From the NCBI GenBank assembly GCA_937773555.1, contig CALJVT010000004.1, positions 186,001 through 250,000 on the forward strand: 64,000 nucleotides of DNA. The letters are read 5' to 3'. This DNA comes from an uncultured Pseudomonadales bacterium (lineage in GTDB: Bacteria; Pseudomonadota; Gammaproteobacteria; Pseudomonadales; Balneatricaceae). Shown here piece by piece: positions 56,652 through 64,000 of the stretch. Made by a program: the position numbers and the translations under genes. How positions within the stretch are numbered: the stretch's first letter is position 1; each line of letters starts with the position of its first letter. The notes beneath the pieces were generated by a model. It saw nothing but the letters and a program-made list of their open reading frames with translations. It was not told the origin of the DNA and searched no databases.

Positions 56652-57841
56652 CCCAATAGTGGCAGTTGCGGTGCAGCCCGGAAAGATAACCATTGAGCAC
56701 CCTCTTCGGTGATCACAATATTTTCTTCGTGAACCATTTGCTTCACTTTTCCATCACCATTTAAATAAGACATACCTGGTTCTAAGGTCATGATCATGCC
56801 CACTTCTAAAAGGGTTTCATCAGTTGCAGTATTAGATGGCCATTCCGTGAGGTCAGAACCAAGGCCATGGCCTAAGCGTCCTACATCATTTCCTAGGGCA
56901 CCACCGGCTTGCATAATGGGCCACATAGCACGATACAAATCGCTGGTGGTATTACCTGGTTTTGCTGCAGCAAAACCAGCATCTGTGGCTGCATAGACAT
57001 TAGCGTAGGCGGCTTTTGTTTCTTGTGAACAGTCACCAAAACACCAATTACGGTCAAAGTCACAAAAATAACCTTGCCACACGGTACCCGTATCAATGAT
57101 CAACAAATCACCCTCTTCAACCACCCTATCCGTTGGTCCCATAATAATGTCGTCGTAGCCATCTGCACCAGAAGAGGACACAATAAAAGGAGAATGGTCT
57201 GCCCCTTGGCGTAGCAGTTCCATTCTAAATTCTGCCACCACATCACGTTCAGTCATGCCTATCTTGGCGAAGCTAGGCAATTGGCCAAAGGCTTTAGAAG
57301 TGACATTACATATGTGAGCAACTCGATTAATTTCAGCAGTAGATTTAATGCTGCGCAAGTGCAATATTTTATGACTCACATCAACCAATTCAAAATGACT
57401 TGATGCATACAAGGACTGAACTTGCTGCTGCGGCATGCGCAAATGTGTTTCTCGCCCAAGGGTCATACCTAAACGGCCAAAACGCTTAGGTAACTCAGCT
57501 AATGTTTGGCTGAGCAGGCTTACTCCATCATCTTCTGGGAATGGTGAGGGCCAAGCACGCACGTCATCTACCCAAGTATTGCTCATGCCCACTACACCAA
57601 TGGTGGGTATCACAGCAATAGGTTTGCCAACTGCAGGTAAGATTAAAAACCAAGGCCGTGTAGGGCTTTGCCAAAACTGGGTAAAATACCCAGAAAAGTA
57701 GCGTACATTAGTTTCAGTTGTCAGCAATACACCATCTAAATTAAGTTCTCGCATCATCGCTTGTGCACGCGCCATGCGATGCTCAAATTCAACTAAAGAG
57801 AACTGTCGCTGTGGTGCCTTTGTTAATGGGTATTGAGTCAT
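56648..57841 (-). CDS. M24-family metallohydrolase
   Basis: A 397-residue pita-bread-fold protein of the Xaa-Pro peptidase group. Unlike the creatinase in this window it keeps all metal ligands: Asp250 in IIDTG, Asp261 in CDFDRNW, His325 in RLGHGLG, Glu354 in TLEPGMSY, and Glu372/373 in VHEEN. N-terminal creatinase-like domain about 20-160. It directly follows diaminopropionate ammonia-lyase on the same strand (29 bases). Ectoine hydrolase (DoeA) and DMSP lyase DddP share the fold, but the loops here do not match either convincingly. Substrate unknown. Confidence 0.82.
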   Translation of the reverse strand: MTQYPLTKAPQRQFSLVEFEHRMARAQAMMRELNLDGVLLTTETNVRYFSGYFTQFWQSPTRPWFLILPAVGKPIAVIPTIGVVGMSNTWVDDVRAWPSPFPEDDGVSLLSQTLAELPKRFGRLGMTLGRETHLRMPQQQVQSLYASSHFELVDVSHKILHLRSIKSTAEINRVAHICNVTSKAFGQLPSFAKIGMTERDVVAEFRMELLRQGADHSPFIVSSSGADGYDDIIMGPTDRVVEEGDLLIIDTGTVWQGYFCDFDRNWCFGDCSQETKAAYANVYAATDAGFAAAKPGNTTSDLYRAMWPIMQAGGALGNDVGRLGHGLGSDLTEWPSNTATDETLLEVGMIMTLEPGMSYLNGDGKVKQMVHEENIVITEEGAQWLSFRAAPQLPLLG

Positions 57842-57870
57842 TGTATGTACCTTGGTTTGTTTAAACGTTT

Positions 57871-59070
57871 TTAAGCGCCAAAAACTAATTGCTGATAAAG
57901 CTCAGGATCTGTAGCCCCCTCTGTACCTAACACTAACACTGTGCTTTGTTCGGTAAGACCTAAAGCTGCTCGCCATTGCGGGTGTTGCCCACCAATAATA
58001 CACGCAGCTAAGCCTGCAACAGCAGATTCACCAGCTTCAATACTTGGGTTGTTTTGTTCCAAGGCTTGCATACATGGAGCCACGGCATCTTCACTCAAGG
58101 TGATAAAGTCGTCCGCGCCTTGATCTAATATATCCCAAGCGATATGAGAGACTTCTCCACACGCCAAACCTGCCATTAATGTATCTAAATCGCCTTCCAC
58201 TACCTTTAACTCTCCCGCCTTGGCACTTTCTTGCAAACAGTTTGCAGCCTCCGGTTCTACCACAACAAACCGAGGGCGTTGTTCTGCCCATAAGTCCCAA
58301 AAGTAGCCACAAACAGCTGCTGCTAAGCCACCAACCCCAGCTTGGATAAAAACGTGGGTTGGTATGACACCATTTAATTGTTCTACTGCTTCAGACAACA
58401 TTACTGTATAGCCCAAAGCTACATTGGCTGGCACCTCTGTATAGCCTTGATAGCTAGTATCAGAAATAATCCAACGGCCATACTGCTCTGCATCTATCGC
58501 GGCTTGTCGCACAGACTCATCATAATTACCCTTGATACGAATCACCCGGGCAGCATAGGCCTCCATAGCTGCTTGACGGCCAGCAGAAACATCACGATGG
58601 ATATAAATAATACACTGGCAACCAAACATTTGTGCTCCCCAAGCTACAGATCGACCATGATTGCCGTCAGTTGCACAACTAACGACTACATCTTTTAGTT
58701 GTTCTTTGTATTGCCCAGACAGTAGCTGCACCATTGTTGGTTTTTCACCATTTAATTGGCCTAAATGCTGTTGTAGGAACTGGGTCACGGCATAGGCACC
58801 ACCTAAGGCTTTAAAACTCTTTAGACCAAACCGAGTACTTTCATCTTTATAATAAATTTGGCGTATATTAGCCTGCTCAGCCATACTAGTAAGTAGATGT
58901 AAGTTTGTAACTTGGTAATTAGGCCAAGTTGAAATCATTTCTAATGCCTGCTCCCCTTTAGCCACACTCAACATAGCTTGGCGCTGGGGGCCATAAACTA
59001 AGTTAGCATCAGCTTTAGGATTTTGAAAAAAATCTAACCGGCCCGATAAAACGGCAGTTGATGATGTCAT
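57871..59070 (-). CDS. dpaL: diaminopropionate ammonia-lyase
   Basis: Fold-type II PLP enzyme that cleaves 2,3-diaminopropionate to pyruvate and two ammonia. The 399 residues equal E. coli YgeX/DpaL in length and layout. The Schiff-base Lys87 lies in KDESTRFGLKSFKALGGAYA and Asp135 in CATDGNHGRSVAWGAQ, the pair that lets the E. coli enzyme use both D and L forms. IQAGVGGLAAAVCGYFWD and LMAGLACGE are also present. It lies between an EamA carrier gene and an M24 hydrolase, all on one strand. Confidence 0.85.
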   Translation of the reverse strand: MTSSTAVLSGRLDFFQNPKADANLVYGPQRQAMLSVAKGEQALEMISTWPNYQVTNLHLLTSMAEQANIRQIYYKDESTRFGLKSFKALGGAYAVTQFLQQHLGQLNGEKPTMVQLLSGQYKEQLKDVVVSCATDGNHGRSVAWGAQMFGCQCIIYIHRDVSAGRQAAMEAYAARVIRIKGNYDESVRQAAIDAEQYGRWIISDTSYQGYTEVPANVALGYTVMLSEAVEQLNGVIPTHVFIQAGVGGLAAAVCGYFWDLWAEQRPRFVVVEPEAANCLQESAKAGELKVVEGDLDTLMAGLACGEVSHIAWDILDQGADDFITLSEDAVAPCMQALEQNNPSIEAGESAVAGLAACIIGGQHPQWRAALGLTEQSTVLVLGTEGATDPELYQQLVFGA

Positions 59071-59097
59071 GTAAAAAACTCCAAGAAATATTTAATT

Positions 59098-60015
59098 TTA
59101 TAATGACTTGCGGCTTGGCCACATAGCCTGAGCCACGCCAGCAGCAATTAAAGCAATACCTACTAAACCCTGTGGGCCCATAGCTTCGCCAAATAAAAAC
59201 CACGCCTGTATTGCCACTGCTGGTGGCACCAGATAAAACAGGCTACCCACTTTTGCTGCAGCACCTTGACGCATCATAATCATCAGTAATAACACCGCAC
59301 CAATAGACAAGGCTAAAACCTGCCAAGACAAGCTAACGATAAACTGCCATTGCCAATCGACAACACGTGTTTCAAAAGTCAGGGCAATAGTCAAACTAAA
59401 TAGCATGGCGGCGGCGTATTGCCACCAGATGGAAGTTAGGTGATCTACCCCATGACAATATTTCTTTTGATAGAGCGTACCAAAAGAAATGGCCACCAGT
59501 GCCGCACCTGCCAGTATTGGAGACCAGCCAGAAAAGCCGTCAAAAAGGGTACTTGCGTCTAAAGCAAACTGCTCTCCAAGCACAAGGTAGAGCCCAGCCA
59601 AACCCATAACCAAACCTAACCACTGGCGTTTGGATACCCGTTCCCCTAGCATAAGCCCCGCAAATAAGGCCATGGTTAGGGGCTGTAAGCCAATTACCAT
59701 GGCACTTAATCCCGCTGGCATACCTAAGGAGATGGCTTTAAAAATGCCACCCAAATAGACTCCGTGCAGCAACAACCCGACCACCATACAATGCGCAGTT
59801 AATCGCCATGTTGAGGGCCACCGGCTATTAAATAACTTAGTGATTACCCACAGTACCGCCAGGGCGAAGGCAAAACGATAACTAAGTAAAGTAAAAGGCT
59901 CAGCATAGGATTTACCTAGTTTGGCCACTAAAAACCCAGTACTCCATACCCATACAAAAATCCATGGTATTAGACGAACAAAAGTACGATTTAAAGTTAA
60001 GGGCATACCGATCAT
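59098..60015 (-). CDS. EamA/DMT-family transporter
   Basis: A 305-residue ten-helix protein with two EamA repeats (LIPWIFVWVWSTGFLVAKLG at the start, and GAALVAISFGTLYQKKYCHG in the middle). First gene of the dpaL operon, with 27 bases to dpaL, so it probably exports or imports an amino compound linked to that pathway. The start could be MIGMPLTLN or the second Met three codons later. It faces the lrp-type gene divergently. Confidence 0.82.
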   Translation of the reverse strand: MIGMPLTLNRTFVRLIPWIFVWVWSTGFLVAKLGKSYAEPFTLLSYRFAFALAVLWVITKLFNSRWPSTWRLTAHCMVVGLLLHGVYLGGIFKAISLGMPAGLSAMVIGLQPLTMALFAGLMLGERVSKRQWLGLVMGLAGLYLVLGEQFALDASTLFDGFSGWSPILAGAALVAISFGTLYQKKYCHGVDHLTSIWWQYAAAMLFSLTIALTFETRVVDWQWQFIVSLSWQVLALSIGAVLLLMIMMRQGAAAKVGSLFYLVPPAVAIQAWFLFGEAMGPQGLVGIALIAAGVAQAMWPSRKSL

Positions 60016-60359
60016 TAGGCTGATATCTGAGCAACTATAGTGTCACACGCTTAGGTTTTTTAACAAGTAATATTCTGACTAGATGGGTGTCAATTTTAGT
60101 CAATATTATCCACAGTTCTTTCTAACTATAATGTTATTTTTCATACATAAAACGAATCTTTGAGGATGAGTTTACTTGTGTATGACCAAAATTATCAGAA
60201 AGCATAAGCAATAATAATATCAGTATCAGTCGGCTTATATTGATCAATATATTGCCCACATGTGATTAAATTTATCTAAACCATGCTTTAATATGAGGTA
60301 ATTAGAGCAACACACTGCTTTACGCTTGAGTTTACAAACATTGAGTTGAAGGGAATCAA
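60016..60359. other. divergent control region of the dpaL operon and lrp gene
   Basis: These 344 AT-rich bases hold no gene. They contain two direct GTCAAT copies (about 60088-60105) near TCAATATTAT, and the 16-base palindrome at 60236. A GAAGGGAATC ribosome site precedes the lrp ATG. Confidence 0.5.
60236..60251. promoter_or_regulatory. Lrp-type operator
   Basis: TATATTGATCAATATA is a perfect 16-base palindrome, AT-rich at the ends like Lrp/AsnC sites. It lies 109 bases before the lrp-type start and about 220 before the EamA gene, so it may control both. Confidence 0.55.
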
Positions 60360-60848
60360 ATGAAAAGCTTGGACCATAGTGATCGAAAAATACTCCATTT
60401 GTTACAAGAAAATTCACGAGAAAAACTGGAATCTATTGCGTCTGAAACAGGATTGTCAGTAGCAACGGTTCAAAGACGAATAAAGCACTTTCGCTCCACC
60501 GGTATCATTGAGCGAGAAACCGCCTTAATTTCTCAAGCGGCCGCAGGCTACAGTATGACATTTCTAATTTTTGTTGAAATGGAGCAGGAGAAATCCTACC
60601 AATTGGATTCATTTCGTAACAAAGTAATGACAGAACCGCAGGTTCAACAGTGTTACTACATAACAGGTGAGGCAGATTTCGCTATGGTTGTGTTAGGTAA
60701 AGATGTAGAAGATTTTGAAAGACTGACCCATCGTTTATTTTTTGAGGATAACAACGTTAAACGTTTTCGAACTTCAGTAGTCATGAGTCGAACCAAGACA
60801 GGCATGAGTGTACCTTTAGGTGGTGAAATAAAAGAAAAAACTCACTAA
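60360..60848 (+). CDS. Lrp/AsnC-family regulator
   Basis: A 162-residue Lrp-type protein. The N-terminal helix-turn-helix reads LDHSDRKILHLLQENSREKLESIASETGLSVATVQRRIKHFRSTGIIERE (about 4-53), and the C-terminal RAM ligand domain includes VQQCYYITGEADFAMVVLGKDVEDFERL. Members usually sense amino acids. Divergent from the EamA-dpaL-M24 operon, so it is the likely local regulator. It is not global Lrp, as sequence around the RAM domain differs. Confidence 0.9.
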   Translation: MKSLDHSDRKILHLLQENSREKLESIASETGLSVATVQRRIKHFRSTGIIERETALISQAAAGYSMTFLIFVEMEQEKSYQLDSFRNKVMTEPQVQQCYYITGEADFAMVVLGKDVEDFERLTHRLFFEDNNVKRFRTSVVMSRTKTGMSVPLGGEIKEKTH

Positions 60849-61093
60849 TAAAAGCGCATACAAGTTGATAGGTACGGCATTTGCTTAGTGAGACGACCAT
60901 TAACAGGGTAATTCTTTTACGTTGCGGCACCCACATAAACTGCAAGTAGGGTTAACCACTATACTCGGCTTTAGTTTAATAAAATCCATTATCACGCATT
61001 GTGTTTTTTTTCATTCCTTGTAAAATTAATTAAGTTCATGGCGTTTTGTTGATGTTTAACAGAGATTATTCTAATAAAAAAAATGAGAACCTT

Positions 61094-62683
61094 ATGATCA
61101 ATTCTATCAAACGTTGCGTGTTGTTAAGCTGTATTGCAGGTTTAGCTTTTGCTAGTCAAAATGCTTTAGCTTCCGCCACTGACCAGACCTATAATTTAAC
61201 TATACTGCATACCAATGATCACCACGGTCGCTTTTGGCCCAACCGCAACGGCGAATATGGTATGGCTGCTCGTGCTGCTTTAATTCAAGGCATTCGTGAC
61301 GAAGTCGCTGATAACGGCGGCCACACTTTACTTTTATCTGGTGGCGATATAAATACTGGCGTACCAGAATCTGATCTGCAAGATGCAGAACCAGATTTTA
61401 AGGGCATGAACTACATGTCCTACGATGCCATGGCTCTTGGTAACCACGAGTTCGATAATCCAATTTCTGTGTTACGCCAACAACATGATTGGGCGCGTTT
61501 CCCGTTTTTGTCAGCTAACATATTAAACAAAGACACTGGCATGCCTCTGTTTAAGAGTCACGAAATGTTTAACTTAGACGGCCTTAAAGTCGCTGTGGTT
61601 GGCTTCACTACGCAAGATACTGTGCGTATTGGTAATCCTGAATTCTTAGGTGGCCTAGAAATTCAATCACCAGTTGAAGTGGCGAAAAAAATCGTGCCTG
61701 AATTAGCTGCGAACAGCGACTTAGTCATCGCAGTTACCCACATGGGCCACTACCGCTTTGGTCAAAGCGGTGGTAACGCTCCTGGTGATGTAACCTTAGC
61801 CAATGCCGTAGATGGCCTAGATGTAATTGTGGGTGGCCACAGTCAAACCGCAACCTTTAGCCCCGATGTACAAAACGATACATTAATCATACAAGCCAAG
61901 GAATGGGGAAAGTACGTAGGCCGTTTAGATTTACAAGTACGTAATGGTGAAATTTCTGTAATTAACTATCAGTTGATCCCAGTTAACTTAAAGAAGAAAG
62001 TAGTCATCGATGGTGAAAAGGTAAGGGTCTTTGTTGATAAAGAAATCGTAGCTGATGAAACCCTTAAAGCGATGCTTGAGCCATATCAGAACAAAGGCCA
62101 AGAGCAGCTAATGCAGGTTATTGGCAATGCTGATGAGGTATTTGTTGGAGCTCGTGAGCAAGTTCGTACTAGTGAAACCAACCTAGGCAACCTCATTGCC
62201 TTAGCGCAAATGGCTCGAGTACAGGCCGATTTAGGCATCATGAATTCTGGTGGTATCCGCGACGATATGCCAGCGGGCGACATCACTTATAAGGACGTAC
62301 TTAAAGTGCAGCCTTTTGCAAACGCTGTGGCTTACGTCGATTTAACTGGTGCTGAATTAATGCCTTACCTTGAAGTAGCCGCTAATAAAGAATCTGGCAG
62401 CGGCGCCTTTGCTCAGTTTGCAGGTGTAGAAATCACTATGAATGGCAAAAGCATTATTAGTGCAACTGTTGCAGGTAAGATTGTTGAACCAAATAAAACC
62501 TACCGCTTAGCAATTAACGCTTACATGGCTTCGGGTGGCGATGGCTATCCTCGCTTGTCAGACCACGCTAACTTTGTAAACTCAGGGTTTGTAGACGCAG
62601 AAGTTCTCAAGGACTATATCTCTAGCCGTAGCCCATTAAAAGCTGCTGAGTTTGCAGCAAAAGGCGACGTTGCTAGGAATTAA
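61094..62683 (+). CDS. ushA: periplasmic UDP-sugar hydrolase / 5'-nucleotidase UshA
   Basis: Exported enzyme hydrolysing nucleotides and UDP-sugars for phosphate and nucleoside scavenging. I start at ATG 61094, giving a signal peptide MINSIKRCVLLSCIAGLAFA...NALA; a TTG-initiated extension is unlikely. Binuclear metal ligands: TILHTNDHHGRFW, LLSGGDINTG, LGNHEFDNP, THMGHY and VGGHSQT. The C-terminal domain has MNSGGIRDDMPAGDITY and ASGGDGYPRL. Resembles E. coli UshA over the whole 529 residues. Confidence 0.95.
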   Translation: MINSIKRCVLLSCIAGLAFASQNALASATDQTYNLTILHTNDHHGRFWPNRNGEYGMAARAALIQGIRDEVADNGGHTLLLSGGDINTGVPESDLQDAEPDFKGMNYMSYDAMALGNHEFDNPISVLRQQHDWARFPFLSANILNKDTGMPLFKSHEMFNLDGLKVAVVGFTTQDTVRIGNPEFLGGLEIQSPVEVAKKIVPELAANSDLVIAVTHMGHYRFGQSGGNAPGDVTLANAVDGLDVIVGGHSQTATFSPDVQNDTLIIQAKEWGKYVGRLDLQVRNGEISVINYQLIPVNLKKKVVIDGEKVRVFVDKEIVADETLKAMLEPYQNKGQEQLMQVIGNADEVFVGAREQVRTSETNLGNLIALAQMARVQADLGIMNSGGIRDDMPAGDITYKDVLKVQPFANAVAYVDLTGAELMPYLEVAANKESGSGAFAQFAGVEITMNGKSIISATVAGKIVEPNKTYRLAINAYMASGGDGYPRLSDHANFVNSGFVDAEVLKDYISSRSPLKAAEFAAKGDVARN

Positions 62684-62732
62684 ATTCATAGTAATAATAA
62701 GGCTTGGCAACGCGCATTTGATATGACAGCAC

Positions 62733-62762
62733 AAAGCCTGCTTCAATAAAGAAGCAAGCTTT
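62733..62762 (+). terminator. terminator of ushA
   Basis: AAAGCCTGCTTC and GAAGCAAGCTTT arms (one mismatch) enclose a 6-base loop, 50 bases after the ushA stop. The T-run is short, and chaC begins 19 bases later, so read-through is possible. Confidence 0.5.
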
Positions 62763-62780
62763 GTATATACAGGAAGAGTT

Positions 62781-63359
62781 ATGGCACCCTACCCAAAGAA
62801 CCAAATCCTACACGCCCTAGATCGCTACCTAGTAAAGAACCCTTTGCCTGAGGAATTATGGGTTTTTGCTTATGGGTCTTTATTGTGGAACCCAGAAATG
62901 CAGGTGGTGGAGAGTAGGCAAGGAAAAGTTGACGGTTTACAAAGAGGTTTCAATTCATTGTCTACAGTTCATCGAGGCACTCAAGAGTGTCCTGGATTAG
63001 TGTTATCGTTGCGAGAGGGTGGCTATTGCGAAGGCGTAGCATTTCGTATTTCTAAAACATCTAAACAAGAAGATTTTAAAAACTTGTGGTTACGAGAAAT
63101 GGTAACCATGTTTTACCAGCCACATAAGTGCCAAGTAGCTACTGATAATGGAACAGTGACTGCCATTACCTTTGTTGCAGATAAGCAGCATAAACAATAC
63201 GTGGATTTTGACACCGCCCAGTGTGCCAGCATGATAGGCCAAGCCCATGGCGGCCGAGGTAGTAATATCGATTATTTTAACAATACGTTATCTTACCTAA
63301 AAAAATTAAACATTCATGACCCATTATTTAATGACATTAGCCACCACTGGGCAAACTAG
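62781..63359 (+). CDS. chaC: ChaC-type gamma-glutamylcyclotransferase
   Basis: A 192-residue glutathione-specific cyclotransferase, splitting glutathione into 5-oxoproline and Cys-Gly. It has the YGSL loop in WVFAYGSLLWNPEM, the ChaC signature LQRGFNSLSTVHRGTQECPGLVLSL, a catalytic glutamate in NLWLREM, and HGGRGSNIDYFNNTLSYL at the C terminus. A ribosome site AGGAAGAG precedes the ATG. Distinct from the GGCT-fold protein at 20960. Confidence 0.9.
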   Translation: MAPYPKNQILHALDRYLVKNPLPEELWVFAYGSLLWNPEMQVVESRQGKVDGLQRGFNSLSTVHRGTQECPGLVLSLREGGYCEGVAFRISKTSKQEDFKNLWLREMVTMFYQPHKCQVATDNGTVTAITFVADKQHKQYVDFDTAQCASMIGQAHGGRGSNIDYFNNTLSYLKKLNIHDPLFNDISHHWAN

Positions 63360-63392
63360 TATTTTTTTGGTGGTGTTTTTCTAACTGACAAA

Positions 63393-63605
63393 TTAATTCT
63401 CAACCATATTCAGTTGCTCCTATAATAGAGCTTGGGCGTCGTAGATACCACGATTGGAATAAAGTGGCCCCATGGTTTTGCTTATAAAATCCATTAAAAA
63501 TTCGGCCTCAAAGCTGCCTAGTTTTCGGTCTAATTCTGTGTCGCAATAATTCTGTAATCAGTCTATTAAATCAGCTTTTTCTTCAGCGTTAAACTTAATA
63601 CTCAT
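63393..63605 (-). pseudogene. DUF2164 protein broken by two in-frame stops
   Basis: The minus frame from ATG 63605 reads MSIKFNAEEKADLID, then TGA at codon 16, then LQNYCDTELDRKLG, FEAEFLMDFISKTMGPLY and NRGIYDAQALL, TAG at codon 62, and EQLNMVEN to TAA. Apart from the two stops the frame is uninterrupted and matches the DUF2164 family (about 80 residues, with the ELDxxLGxFxAEFLxDF and YDAQ motifs). The start overlaps the marR stop. TGA is a normal stop elsewhere in this window. Function of the family is unknown. Confidence 0.75.
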
Positions 63606-64000
63606 TAGACGGGTCAAGCTTGTCAATAATAGTGGCTAACTGGCTAATCTCTTGTGCTGATAATTTTTTCAGAAAGTCCTCTTCCCAAGCTTGGACTTTC
63701 GGCACCATGACCTGAAAGAGCTCTTTTCCCTGTACAGATTGGGTTAGTAACACAGCCCTTTTGTCGGCTTTATCTGGTGTGGTTTGTAAGTAATTCAATT
63801 TCACCAAACCGTTTACAGCACGAGACACCTTTACTTTATCCATATGGGTCATGGTACAAATCTGTTTTGCAGTAAGCCTTTGGTGTTGGCCCAATAGCGC
63901 TATAACCCGCCATTGTGAGCGACTAATACCAAAGGCATCAGTGTATATAGTTGCAAGCGAAACCCCCACCTTGTGAGCCAAGCGGTTTAATCGGTATGGC
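63595..64000 (-). CDS. MarR-family regulator, partial
   Basis: The gene runs off the right edge; its start lies beyond the window. The visible part gives PYRLNRLAHKVGVSLATIYTDAFGISRSQWRVIALLG, the winged helix KQICTMTHMDKVKVSRAVNGLVKLNYLQTTPDKADKRAVLLT, and a C-terminal dimerisation helix ending DPSNEY. Frame stays open to position 64000, so the TTG at 63981 is not the true start. Probably a repressor of neighbouring genes outside the window; its stop overlaps the DUF2164 relic. Confidence 0.85.
   Translation of the reverse strand, partial: PYRLNRLAHKVGVSLATIYTDAFGISRSQWRVIALLGQHQRLTAKQICTMTHMDKVKVSRAVNGLVKLNYLQTTPDKADKRAVLLTQSVQGKELFQVMVPKVQAWEEDFLKKLSAQEISQLATIIDKLDPSNEY

Noticed and set aside
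56648-57841. M24 protein as DMSP lyase DddP or ectoine hydrolase DoeA
   Set aside because: Fold and metal ligands are shared, but length and loops do not clearly match either and no partner genes for those pathways are present.
63558-63560. TGA in DUF2164 as selenocysteine or recoded tryptophan
   Set aside because: No SECIS-like hairpin noticed, a second stop follows, and TGA ends ordinary genes here such as livG.
1-64000. tRNA genes, rRNA, CRISPR arrays, insertion sequences, prophage
   Set aside because: Read for T-loop signatures, regular repeats and transposase motifs; none found.

Overview
The window looks like chromosome from a marine-type gammaproteobacterium of moderate, slightly AT-leaning composition. 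It has a complete Na+-translocating NADH:quinone reductase operon, a soluble transhydrogenase and a lipoprotein-release system. Its left third keeps a gene order I know from Pseudomonas and relatives: lpxK / comEC / DUF2062 / lolCD / sthA / nqr / gap / mfd / csiV / psrA-like. No tRNA, rRNA, CRISPR array, insertion sequence or phage gene was recognised.

Region 1 (1-23.3 kb) is housekeeping. On the minus strand are lpxK, comEC, lolD-lolC, sthA, then nqrABCDEF-apbE-nqrM, and a long-form gap gene with a clear promoter and a palindromic operator. mfd and a CsiV-type gene lie on the plus strand. A coupled psrA-like / mscS / gamma-glutamylcyclotransferase operon follows, with a PsrA-type operator in front of it. 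The exbB-exbD pair expected between comEC and lpxK is absent; lpxK has its own promoter there.

Region 2 (23.4-46 kb) is accessory metabolism centred on nitrogenous small molecules. It carries an MFS carrier, a GMC oxidoreductase, an 8-oxoguanine-deaminase-like amidohydrolase, and divergent creatinase and agmatinase genes (both release urea). It also has a PLP decarboxylase, a class II aldolase-like protein, and a branched-chain-amino-acid-type ABC transporter (livGFHM, with its binding protein on the opposite strand at 40-41 kb). metA, a Cds1-like cysteine desulfhydrase, an EamA exporter, a small tautomerase and a polysaccharide deacetylase close the region. Between 36.2 and 39.9 kb sits a cluster of single-base indels: livH has one, truC has three that also destroy the catalytic motif, and a FadL-family porin is heavily degraded. 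livM between them is intact.

Region 3 (46-64 kb) continues the catabolic theme. It holds a YcaD-like MFS protein, an Mcl-type malyl-CoA lyase, a beta-hydroxyacid dehydrogenase, a lone hydantoinase A/oxoprolinase subunit, mmsA with an omega-amino-acid:pyruvate transaminase and a divergent lysR, and an EamA / diaminopropionate ammonia-lyase / M24 hydrolase operon divergent from an Lrp-family regulator. ushA, chaC and a MarR gene cut by the window edge end the window; next to marR is a DUF2164 gene broken by two in-frame stops.

Taken together, regions 2 and 3 suggest a cell that scavenges creatine, agmatine, oxidised purines, beta-alanine-like omega-amino acids and diaminopropionate-type compounds for carbon and nitrogen. 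Palindromic operator candidates lie in front of the regulated units. The best candidate for an undescribed pathway is the EamA-DpaL-M24-Lrp unit with the adjacent transaminase/MmsA pair. Its layout resembles ectoine catabolism loci but lacks their deacetylase.
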